Shown: positions 13,739-19,246 of the stretch, in pieces
Position numbering within the stretch: the first letter of the stretch is position 1
Layout: every line of letters starts with the position of its first letter
DNA from: a virus
Reading direction: 5' to 3' (one strand)
Length of the DNA stretch: 24,602 nucleotides
IMG/VR virus record: IMGVR_UViG_3300020416_000063
Span: 1 to 24,602 of that record
Program-made: the position numbers and the translations under genes
Notes under the pieces: generated by a model
What the model was told of the DNA's origin: nothing
Databases searched by the model: none
What the model saw: only the letters and a program-made list of their open reading frames with translations

Positions 13739-13767
13739 AAAAAAGAGCGACTGTGAAGCCGCTCTTT
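13739..13767 (-). terminator. Rho-independent terminator after the major capsid gene
   Basis: On the minus strand the sequence reads AAAGAGCG, a 10-nt loop, CGCTCTTT and then further T residues and an AT-rich tail. The 8-bp stem is perfect and is followed by six T in a row in the transcript direction. It begins 20 nt after the capsid stop codon. It should end or attenuate the head operon and lower expression of the tail genes. Confidence 0.85.
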
Positions 13768-13787
13768 CTGTTTTTAAAAAAACTGTT

Positions 13788-14693
13788 TTACGCTCCAGGT
13801 GTTGCAAAAACACAACGCCAATCAGAGACACCAAAGCTGTACCGCTCACGAGCTTTAAAACGTGTGTTTCCTGTGTCAAAATCGCCCTCAAGAGCAGTTT
13901 TGATAGGTGAACGATTAAACATTTTAAAGCCGTTTGGTGCATCTGTTTTGATGAAGAAGGCGTCTGTATCTGTTAGGAAGTGATTAACCACTGCCCCTTC
14001 AGGTAACATTCCCATGTTCTTCATTGCATTTGCATCATTGTCTGCTGTGCCAGAACGTAGATTTGAGTTGATAACTCGCTCTGCAATAAACTGAAGTTCT
14101 TTTGGAATTATCAGTTTTGTGCCGCGTACAGCAACTTTCAAACCACGCTCATCAGTGAACCCTGCAATATCAATCAACATTTGCTCAAGAGAGGTCTCAT
14201 TGAGATCTGCTGCAGTTGACAACAAGTTACGCTGATTGCCCGACAAAGAGGGATGCGCTGCGGAACACAGTGCTGCACCGTCACCAACAGGGCTTCCTGT
14301 GCTGAACGCATTGTTCAAAATAGAAGCTGCTTTGATTTGCTTGGTTTGCGCCATAGAGCGAGCCAAAGCTTTGGTGTAACGAGACGCCAGACGATCATAC
14401 AGATTATCTTCAATAGCTTCCTCAGTAATAGAGAATGCAAGAGCGATAGTCTCATGTGTATACCGTGCGGTATATGTCTCTTGTGCATCATCAAATGTGA
14501 TGGCAGAGCCTTCACCTTTGACAGGTGCTGTAGAAAATCCACCAAGCATTACCTCTTCTTCGAATGCTCTATCAGAGGTCTCTTCTTCAAAAATCTCTGT
14601 GTGTTCATTTTCGTAGCGGTTATATTCCAGACCGAACAGTGCGTTCAAACCTGGCTCTAGCTCTTTAGCTAGTTGTGCGCGAGATATAGCCAT
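13788..14693 (-). CDS. Major capsid protein (probable HK97 fold)
   Basis: A 301-residue protein with an acidic, helical N terminus (RAQLAKELEPGLNALFGLEY), a short E-loop-like beta region with FEEEVMLGGF and APVKGEGSAITFDDA, then the helix-rich segment YTHETIALAFSITEEAIEDN, LYDRLASRYTKALARSMAQTKQ, and the C-terminal ARERYSFGVSDWRCVFATPGA. This is the arrangement of a Mu-type or HK97-fold major head protein. It is followed directly by an intrinsic terminator and preceded by scaffold and co-chaperonin genes, all of which support the call. The N terminus shows no obvious prohead protease site. Confidence 0.88.
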   Translation of the reverse strand: MAISRAQLAKELEPGLNALFGLEYNRYENEHTEIFEEETSDRAFEEEVMLGGFSTAPVKGEGSAITFDDAQETYTARYTHETIALAFSITEEAIEDNLYDRLASRYTKALARSMAQTKQIKAASILNNAFSTGSPVGDGAALCSAAHPSLSGNQRNLLSTAADLNETSLEQMLIDIAGFTDERGLKVAVRGTKLIIPKELQFIAERVINSNLRSGTADNDANAMKNMGMLPEGAVVNHFLTDTDAFFIKTDAPNGFKMFNRSPIKTALEGDFDTGNTRFKARERYSFGVSDWRCVFATPGA

Positions 14694-14707
14694 TATCTAT
14701 GTCCCCC

Positions 14708-15355
14708 TTATATGCCAGTGCTTGCCGCTGTAGTCTGAGAATCAGAGCTAGAGCATGGAGCATTATGGTGGAAGTTAAAGCGAACTATGTAATTCACACC
14801 CGCAGCGTCAAAATCAAGGTTAGCCTCGTCACCTGAAAGGCCGACTATACGCATGATTAAGGTGGCTGTGGTTGCAACTGTTGAAATGTCCATTTCAGCA
14901 GTAGAACGCCCGTTGTTTGTTGAACCAGAGGCTCCGTTTGCTAAAGAGACGTTTGCAAAGATGTTTGACAACGCTGTCGCACGATCTGTTGAACTGCCGT
15001 CCGCAGCAATCATAAACAACTGATTTGGGTTGTCAGCAACAAAAGCTTTCACAGGAAAGTTTGTGTCTACACTGACGTTGTTGGACCCAGGCCAGAAGTT
15101 CTTAAAGACAGTCTTTTTTGTAGAACTATCTACGTACTCAACGCCCATAAAGACCCCAAGAGCAGGAACTGTACCACCGTTTGCCGCACCAACAATGTCA
15201 ATTACACCAGCAGCCAATGGAATCACTGGCGAATACTGGAAAATTGCATTGGTGTTGTTCGATGCGATCTCATATTGAGTCACACCAGTAGTGTTTGCAC
15301 CTGAACCTGTAAGGCCAATTGGACGCAGACCAAAAGCAGTATCTTGGTTTGCCAT
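14708..15355 (-). CDS. Structural protein next to capsid gene (putative head decoration or second head protein)
   Basis: A 215-residue protein, rich in A, G, N, S and T with almost no long charged helices, typical of virion beta-proteins. It starts MANQDTAFGLRPIG, a start I recall from an abundant conserved virion protein family of marine phages, and continues with YEIASNNTNAIFQYSPVIPL, VPALGVFMGVEYVDSS, and a central NNVSVDTNFPVKAFVADNP. The ribosome binding site is GGAGA. It lies between the scaffold and major capsid genes, which fits a head decoration or auxiliary coat protein. Abundance or position in the capsid cannot be judged from sequence. Confidence 0.7.
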   Translation of the reverse strand: MANQDTAFGLRPIGLTGSGANTTGVTQYEIASNNTNAIFQYSPVIPLAAGVIDIVGAANGGTVPALGVFMGVEYVDSSTKKTVFKNFWPGSNNVSVDTNFPVKAFVADNPNQLFMIAADGSSTDRATALSNIFANVSLANGASGSTNNGRSTAEMDISTVATTATLIMRIVGLSGDEANLDFDAAGVNYIVRFNFHHNAPCSSSDSQTTAASTGI

Positions 15356-15375
15356 TTTTTTTCTCCAATCAGGTC

Positions 15376-15861
15376 CTAGTTTTTAGGACCACCAAAGGTT
15401 ACACGCGACTGACGATCGGCGTTGCCGATCCTCATAGTAGAGTGAGAATTTTCTCTCATCATATCGTGGTCCACGGCATCCATCTGATCTTTAGTCCTAC
15501 CATCAAAGTAGGCTTGTCTTTCGGCTACCGTTTCTAACGGAATACGAGCGAGAACTAATCCGCCAACTCCAAACACACCAGCATATTTACCTGATTCAAC
15601 GACGGGTGCCTCAAAATCTGGGTACTCATCTTGGCGGACCAGTTCGTATCCTTCGCGCAGACGAGCAGAAATATTTTTCGTATCGTCAAATCCACGAACT
15701 TCGGCCCTGACCCAACGATGTTTGTATCCATCGGGCGCAGGTGGTGCGTCTAGCATAGACGGGGGAGCCCAAGGCTTGCGCCGTGTCTCTTTCTCCCTTG
15801 TCTGACTAGCACGAGAGCTACGATCAACGCCTACGTTCTTTGTAACTTGAATTTCAGCCAT
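15376..15861 (-). CDS. Conserved phage head-region protein, unknown function
   Basis: 161 residues from the ATG at 15861, with an AAGGAG site 6 nt ahead; a GTG one codon earlier overlaps the scaffold stop. Motifs in order: RASQTREKETRRKPWAPPSM, APDGYKHRWVRAE, ARLREGYELVRQDEYPDFEA, GVFGVGGLVLARIP and a C-terminal SRVTFGG. The same set occurs in a protein found next to scaffold genes in many marine and other podovirus-like genomes. It is soluble, rich in R and P at the ends, and has no enzyme motif I can see. A role in head assembly is inferred only from its place between scaffold and capsid genes. Confidence 0.7.
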   Translation of the reverse strand: MAEIQVTKNVGVDRSSRASQTREKETRRKPWAPPSMLDAPPAPDGYKHRWVRAEVRGFDDTKNISARLREGYELVRQDEYPDFEAPVVESGKYAGVFGVGGLVLARIPLETVAERQAYFDGRTKDQMDAVDHDMMRENSHSTMRIGNADRQSRVTFGGPKN

Positions 15862-15863
15862 CA

Positions 15864-16757
15864 CTAGCTCCTTCCTAGTAATTCAACTTGCCTTGCGTAA
15901 TCCTCAAGAGAAACTCCTAATTTTTTTGCAATAGCAACTTGAGATGGGGTCAAACTGACCTTCTTGAGTCCAGATTTATTAGCAGTCCTAGATGCAGAAG
16001 CAACCGTCTGAACGGGTCGATTACTCTGTGACTGATTTGTGTCAAACTTATGCGGAAACTCCGTCTTAATTCGTTTGTCTAATTCATTATAGTACTCATC
16101 TGAGCTGGGGTCAAACCCTTCCTGCTCGACTAATTGCCTATGAATGCCAAAAGCCGCATAAGTCATGGTATTGTCTGCGCCAAACCATTCGTTTCTGTTC
16201 GCCCACTCCTCTGCTTTTGGATCCGCAGGTCTAGGTGCGGCTTGTTGTTGTTGCACGGGCTGTTCTTGAACAGGCTGTTCTTGGCGGCGTTTTTGTACCG
16301 CTTGAGCATTTTCAGCCTTGTCGGCAGAAACGGCAAGCTTTGCTAACTTTTCTTGCGCTTCTACTGCAGCGGCACTGTCCCCGACAGACAATGCCTGGCT
16401 CAAATCATTTTTAACTTGCGCTATTTCTGCGTCAACTCTATTAGAAAATTCTCTAACAAACCCTTGGTCCAGATTTTGCAATCTCGCCTTTGTTTCTTCT
16501 AATTCTTTTTTCACTCCTTGAGCATATTGGAGTGCATCTTGTTCGCGACGCTCAGCTTCTCTGCGAAGTTTTGTCAAACGATCAATGCGTTTTTTAGAAT
16601 CTGATGCAGGTTTTTCTTGTGGCTCCTCTGAAGCCGCCTGCTCTACAACCTCAACAGCTTCTTCTGAAGGCGAAGCATCTACTTCTACCTCAACAGCTTC
16701 TTCTCTTGGCTCGACAGCCAAAGCTTCTTCTGATTTTTTATTTTCTTGGTTTTCCAT
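15864..16757 (-). CDS. Capsid scaffolding protein
   Basis: About 297 residues from the ATG at 16757, which has GAGGA placed 5 nt upstream; a TTG four codons earlier is the less likely start. The layout is typical of podovirus scaffolds: a very acidic low-complexity N terminus, a long charged helical or coiled-coil region (KKRIDRLTKLRREAERRE onwards), a Q/P-rich linker (QPVQEQPVQQQQAAPRP), then a folded segment (EEWANRNEWFGADNTMTYAA, GIHRQLVEQEGFDP) known to me from many scaffolds, and a basic C-terminal segment (VSLTPSQVAIAKKLGVSLED) that probably contacts the capsid protein. It would direct assembly of the prohead and leave before packaging. It lies two genes ahead of the major capsid gene. 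Confidence 0.85.
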   Translation of the reverse strand: MENQENKKSEEALAVEPREEAVEVEVDASPSEEAVEVVEQAASEEPQEKPASDSKKRIDRLTKLRREAERREQDALQYAQGVKKELEETKARLQNLDQGFVREFSNRVDAEIAQVKNDLSQALSVGDSAAAVEAQEKLAKLAVSADKAENAQAVQKRRQEQPVQEQPVQQQQAAPRPADPKAEEWANRNEWFGADNTMTYAAFGIHRQLVEQEGFDPSSDEYYNELDKRIKTEFPHKFDTNQSQSNRPVQTVASASRTANKSGLKKVSLTPSQVAIAKKLGVSLEDYARQVELLGRS

Positions 16758-16765
16758 AATGTTCC

Positions 16766-17200
16766 TCAACCGTGTAAAATGTCTTCAGGGTCAGATATCT
16801 TAGCAAGGATTTCATCATCGTTAAGTATCCGAACCTCACCACCTTCAATCTTAAAGCGAGAACCCGCATATCTTGCAAAAATAACCCAATCTCCTTTGTT
16901 GCACCAAGTGCCCAAAGGAAATTTGTCTTTATCTTCGTAAGCAAGAGGACCTACTTTAAGGACGTAACCCACTTGAGTGGATATTTCTTGATTTGCCAGT
17001 ATCTGATCTGGAAGCAAAATGCCCCCTTCAGTTTTACCTTTACCCTTGTAAGGGAGAACCAATATACGCCAGCCTGTAGGCTCTGGCATTCTGTCCAATA
17101 GCGATTTATCAATTTTTGAAGGGTCGAGTACACGTTCTGAGGGATGTACCCAGGGAGAAGACGAGGCGTCTTCATTTGTAGTTTTGACTGCATCAGTCAT
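16766..17200 (-). CDS. GroES-like co-chaperonin
   Basis: A 144-residue protein whose residues about 43-136 have the pattern of a 10-kDa chaperonin: GWRILVLPY as the first strand, the mobile-loop segment KGKTEGGILLPD (GGILL at 59-63, compare GGIVL in GroES), VGYVLKVGP, GDWVIFARYAGSRFKIEG and the closing VRILNDDEILAKI. It would cap host GroEL during folding of virion proteins, as T4 gp31 does for the T4 capsid protein. Compared with GroES (about 97 residues) it has a 40-residue N-terminal extension. Its ribosome binding site AGGAGC lies 6 nt from the ATG. It sits directly ahead of scaffold and capsid genes. No GroEL gene is present. Confidence 0.85.
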   Translation of the reverse strand: MTDAVKTTNEDASSSPWVHPSERVLDPSKIDKSLLDRMPEPTGWRILVLPYKGKGKTEGGILLPDQILANQEISTQVGYVLKVGPLAYEDKDKFPLGTWCNKGDWVIFARYAGSRFKIEGGEVRILNDDEILAKISDPEDILHG

Positions 17201-17390
17201 CTATTAGCTCCTGTTTCTCTAGCAGGCTCTTGAGTTCCTGTTCAACATATTGCAGACCGTCAATGTTCCCCATTAACTGCCTGTAGTGTTCCATATCTTT
17301 AACTTCATTATTAACCAAAACATCTACAATGTTTTCTTTGCGGTCTCTAATAAGCTTAAGTATGAATTGTGCGAGAGTTATCTCATCCAT
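17193..17390 (-). CDS. Small acidic helical protein, unknown function
   Basis: A 65-residue, mostly helical protein (LAQFILKLIRDRKENIVDVLV, EHYRQLMGNIDGLQYVEQELKSLL) without cysteines or membrane segments. The C-terminal helix has coiled-coil character. Relatives of this size beginning MDEITLAQF-like are familiar from marine phages, function unknown. I see no good ribosome binding site ahead of its ATG. It overlaps the co-chaperonin gene by 8 nt, so the two may be translated together. Confidence 0.65.
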   Translation of the reverse strand: MDEITLAQFILKLIRDRKENIVDVLVNNEVKDMEHYRQLMGNIDGLQYVEQELKSLLEKQELIDD

Positions 17391-17402
17391 ATAAGATATT
17401 TA

Positions 17403-17783
17403 CTATTTTTTCCTAAACTTGTCTACTCCTTTAATCCCTAAAGCTGCGGATATTGTAAGAAAAACTAGATACGTATACCACTCCGGTAATTCGTTCAAAC
17501 GGTCAAAGCCGTTCTTGACTATATCTTCCATTCCTGGAATGAAAACTAATATCAATGGAATGAGTATAATGACGGTGACTATTTCATCCTTGATGGACGA
17601 TTTTGTAGACTCAGCCATAATTAACTCCCACTTACTATCGTGGGTAGCCGCCGTTTTCATTATTTCAGCTTTTGCCTCTGCCTCAGTCTGTGCAAGAGTT
17701 GCCTTCGCCTTTTGCTTGGAAACTTGCCCCTCAACAAATGAGCCTGCCAACGATGCGATAGGTCCAATAAGAGCTTGAAACAT
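17403..17783 (-). CDS. Putative holin, similar to the three-helix GTA/phage holin family
   Basis: A 126-residue protein with a strong GAGGAG ribosome binding site. Segments in order: an N-terminal glycine- and alanine-rich hydrophobic stretch (LIGPIASLAGSFVEG), a charged alanine-rich helix (KQKAKATLAQTEAEAKAEIMKTA), SKWELIMAESTKSSIKDE, and then two transmembrane helices (about 69-85, VTVIILIPLILVFIPG, and 102-119, WYTYLVFLTISAALGIKG) ending VDKFRKK. This order and the final GIKGVDKF match what I know of the holin family first described from gene transfer agents (three-helix type, associated with release). It is the best holin candidate in the window. No endolysin is encoded here. Confidence 0.75.
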   Translation of the reverse strand: MFQALIGPIASLAGSFVEGQVSKQKAKATLAQTEAEAKAEIMKTAATHDSKWELIMAESTKSSIKDEIVTVIILIPLILVFIPGMEDIVKNGFDRLNELPEWYTYLVFLTISAALGIKGVDKFRKK

Positions 17784-17786
17784 GGG

Positions 17787-17996
17787 TTACTCCTCAATAA
17801 AATCTAAAATTTCTCCGTTTAAAACCATCACTTTTAATTCTTTACAGGACCACTTTTGCTCAAAATTATTGGTATGCCCCACATTACGTTTAATTTTACG
17901 CCTTATTGCCAAACATTCGCCAAGCGATTTATACGGCGTATACTCAACTTTTTCGCCGCCCATAACCAATAATAAAACAAAGGTAAGCTCAACCAC
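17787..17996 (-). CDS. Small protein with hydrophobic N terminus and two cysteines
   Basis: A 69-residue protein starting with GTG inside the end of the preceding gene. The N terminus MVELTFVLLLVMGG is hydrophobic and could be a short signal or membrane segment. The rest is polar, with C28 and C51 (SLGECLAIRRKIKRN and EQKWSCKELKV) spaced so that they could form a disulphide if exported. It ends in an acidic tail. Relatives with the same EYTPYKSL and WSCKELK motifs are familiar to me from marine phages, without function. Because the ribosome binding site is weak, expression probably depends on coupling to the upstream gene. Confidence 0.65.
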   Translation of the reverse strand: MVELTFVLLLVMGGEKVEYTPYKSLGECLAIRRKIKRNVGHTNNFEQKWSCKELKVMVLNGEILDFIEE

Positions 17997-18384
17997 CGTT
18001 TCGCATCTTTTCTAAATTTTCTTCTATTGTTGTTATTCTTTTTTCGTAAAACTCCAACGTCAATTTCTGTTGTTGATCATAGGGAGCTTTGCCGTCTTCT
18101 ATTTGAGATTGAAGCTTTTCAAATTCTAAAGCAAGGTGTTCAATTAACATGAACTGTTCGCTATCTGCAGGAAGGCTCCCCATTTCCCCTCTAGGCCATT
18201 TAATTCTGAACTCTGTGTTATGTTGTACGTCAGATTCCATCATTGTGATATTGGTTTCAATCTGATTTAAGCGTTCAATAATGCCGAAGTAAGCCCACGT
18301 TGCTAGACTAGCTGCTGCAACCATAGACACAATATTACGTAAGGGTAATGCTACCTCTGTATTTTCATTTAACCTTGCTGGCAT
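17989..18384 (-). CDS. Membrane-anchored coiled-coil protein
   Basis: A 131-residue protein. After a short polar N terminus (PARLNENTEVALPLRN) there is one hydrophobic segment at about 18-35 (IVSMVAAASLATWAYFGI), followed by a long soluble helical region. ERLNQIETNITMMESDV and a C-terminal helix (FYEKRITTIEENLEKMR) have heptad character. WPRGEMGSLPADSEQFMLIEHL forms the middle. The layout of anchor plus periplasmic or cytoplasmic coiled coil resembles inner-membrane spanins or membrane-bound accessories in lysis cassettes, but no specific family is recognised. Its stop overlaps the next gene by 8 nt. Confidence 0.7.
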   Translation of the reverse strand: MPARLNENTEVALPLRNIVSMVAAASLATWAYFGIIERLNQIETNITMMESDVQHNTEFRIKWPRGEMGSLPADSEQFMLIEHLALEFEKLQSQIEDGKAPYDQQQKLTLEFYEKRITTIEENLEKMRNGG

Positions 18385-18591
18385 TTACTTCTCTGAGTTC
18401 AGCCATACCGCCAGACTGCCTGTCATGGCACCCGTGACAACTGAAATTAGTGAAGCCTGTTGAGTTGTTAAATCCGGCTGTGAAAGTGCCCATTCAATGC
18501 AGCGTATGTAAACACCTGTCATACACAGCATCATGAACCGTGGCAGTATCTTTAACTCTAACAGCTTTCTTGCTACATCTTCTGCGCTCAT
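18385..18591 (-). CDS. Small holin-like membrane protein
   Basis: A 68-residue protein starting in a TAATG overlap with the preceding gene. It has two hydrophobic segments, about residues 14-36 (ILPRFMMLCMTGVYIRCIEW) and 46-64 (ASLISVVTGAMTGSLAVWL), joined by a short polar loop (SQPDLTTQQ), and a short charged N terminus. Two-helix topology and small size fit a class II-like holin or a holin accessory. I recall close relatives in marine phage genomes but no experimental assignment. The larger holin candidate three genes downstream is the alternative for the lysis role. Confidence 0.7.
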   Translation of the reverse strand: MSAEDVARKLLELKILPRFMMLCMTGVYIRCIEWALSQPDLTTQQASLISVVTGAMTGSLAVWLNSEK

Positions 18592-19037
18592 TAATCAAAC
18601 ATCCCTTTTAACCATGCTACCCAAGCAACAAGCCCTGCTACCATTGAAGCAACCAATAGACCCGCTGCCCCTAAACCAATTACTTCTGAGAGCTCTGCTC
18701 TTCTGCGTCTAGCCAACTCCTCTCGCACTCTGCGTTCTTTTCTAGCGTTTGCTTGAAACTTTTGCCAATCATGCCAAAGCCCCGGCCTTCCTGTGTATAT
18801 CATTATTTGCTTTAGTTGTTCTTCTTTTTGACGAATACTTTCTAAGGCCATAAACTCTTCAAGATCAGACGAACGAACTCCCGACTTCTTTTTCTTATTA
18901 CCTTTTCGCTGCAGCTCCTCTTTGGCTATGACAAAATCTGAAATAGCTCTTCCTGCTTTGGCAATATCTCCAGTGTTCTGGACAGCCTTCTTGATAATTG
19001 TAAAAGCCGCATTTGCAGCCGCCAGTTCCGCTAAAAT
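18591..19037 (-). CDS. Membrane-anchored helical protein with probable ATT start codon
   Basis: A 148-residue frame begins 14 nt after the preceding stop. From the stop TAA (at 19043) through 62 codons there is no ATG, GTG or TTG, yet the translation is clearly coding (ILAELAAANAAF, AFTIIKKAVQNTGDIAKAG, SDFVIAKEELQRKG) and runs directly into the segment that starts at the first ATG (18851). I recall related proteins that begin MLAELAAANAAF, which puts their Met at this ATT. An AAGAGG ribosome binding site lies 5 nt upstream. Features: an amphipathic helical N terminus, a basic patch (KGNKKKKSG), the motif GRPGLWHDWQKF at 83-94, a charged helix at 95-117 and one transmembrane helix at 119-143. 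Function is unknown; it heads a group of membrane proteins. If ATT is not used, the product would be only the last 86 residues. Confidence 0.75.
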   Translation of the reverse strand: MLAELAAANAAFTIIKKAVQNTGDIAKAGRAISDFVIAKEELQRKGNKKKKSGVRSSDLEEFMALESIRQKEEQLKQIMIYTGRPGLWHDWQKFQANARKERRVREELARRRRAELSEVIGLGAAGLLVASMVAGLVAWVAWLKGMFD

Positions 19038-19051
19038 TTTCGCCTCTTATC

Positions 19052-19246
19052 TTACTTGCAGCTATGGTAGCTGCCGCCCTTAATTGCTGCGCCCATGCCG
19101 CGAACTTTTGAGATACCCATAGCGGTCGGTACAGATACTTCTTTTGCTTCGCCATATGGCACACGACCTTGCCCCTCAATCTCCGCAAAAGGTTTAGCTT
19201 TTGGTGACTCTGTTGGGGTGTTTGTCACTATCTTTACTACACTCAT
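19052..19246 (-). CDS. Small conserved protein following the portal, unknown function
   Basis: A 64-residue protein starting in a 4-nt ATGA overlap with the portal stop, so it is probably made by coupled translation. The N-terminal half is rich in P, T, K and E and looks flexible (NTPTESPKAKPFAEIEG). The C-terminal part, SKVRGMGAAIKGGSYHSCK, is glycine-rich and basic and ends CK. I recall similar C termini in small proteins next to portals in uncultured marine phages, with no known role. There is no membrane segment. A minor head or neck component is possible but not shown. Confidence 0.7.
   Translation of the reverse strand: MSVVKIVTNTPTESPKAKPFAEIEGQGRVPYGEAKEVSVPTAMGISKVRGMGAAIKGGSYHSCK

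Noticed and set aside
13454-13756. Short frames on both strands around the gene at 13156-13635 and its leader
   Set aside because: No plausible start site or domain, and they overlap the terminator or a well-supported coding sequence.
17787-17996. Frameshifted extension of the 131-residue protein
   Set aside because: The 8-nt overlap could suggest a frameshift fusion, but no slippery heptamer is visible and the downstream product has its own hydrophobic N terminus.
18898-19188. 96-codon minus-strand frame covering the ATT-start region
   Set aside because: Its translation is out of frame with the conserved AELAAANAAF and VIAKEELQ segments and has unusual composition (C, W, Y and R); the frame leading into the downstream protein is better supported.
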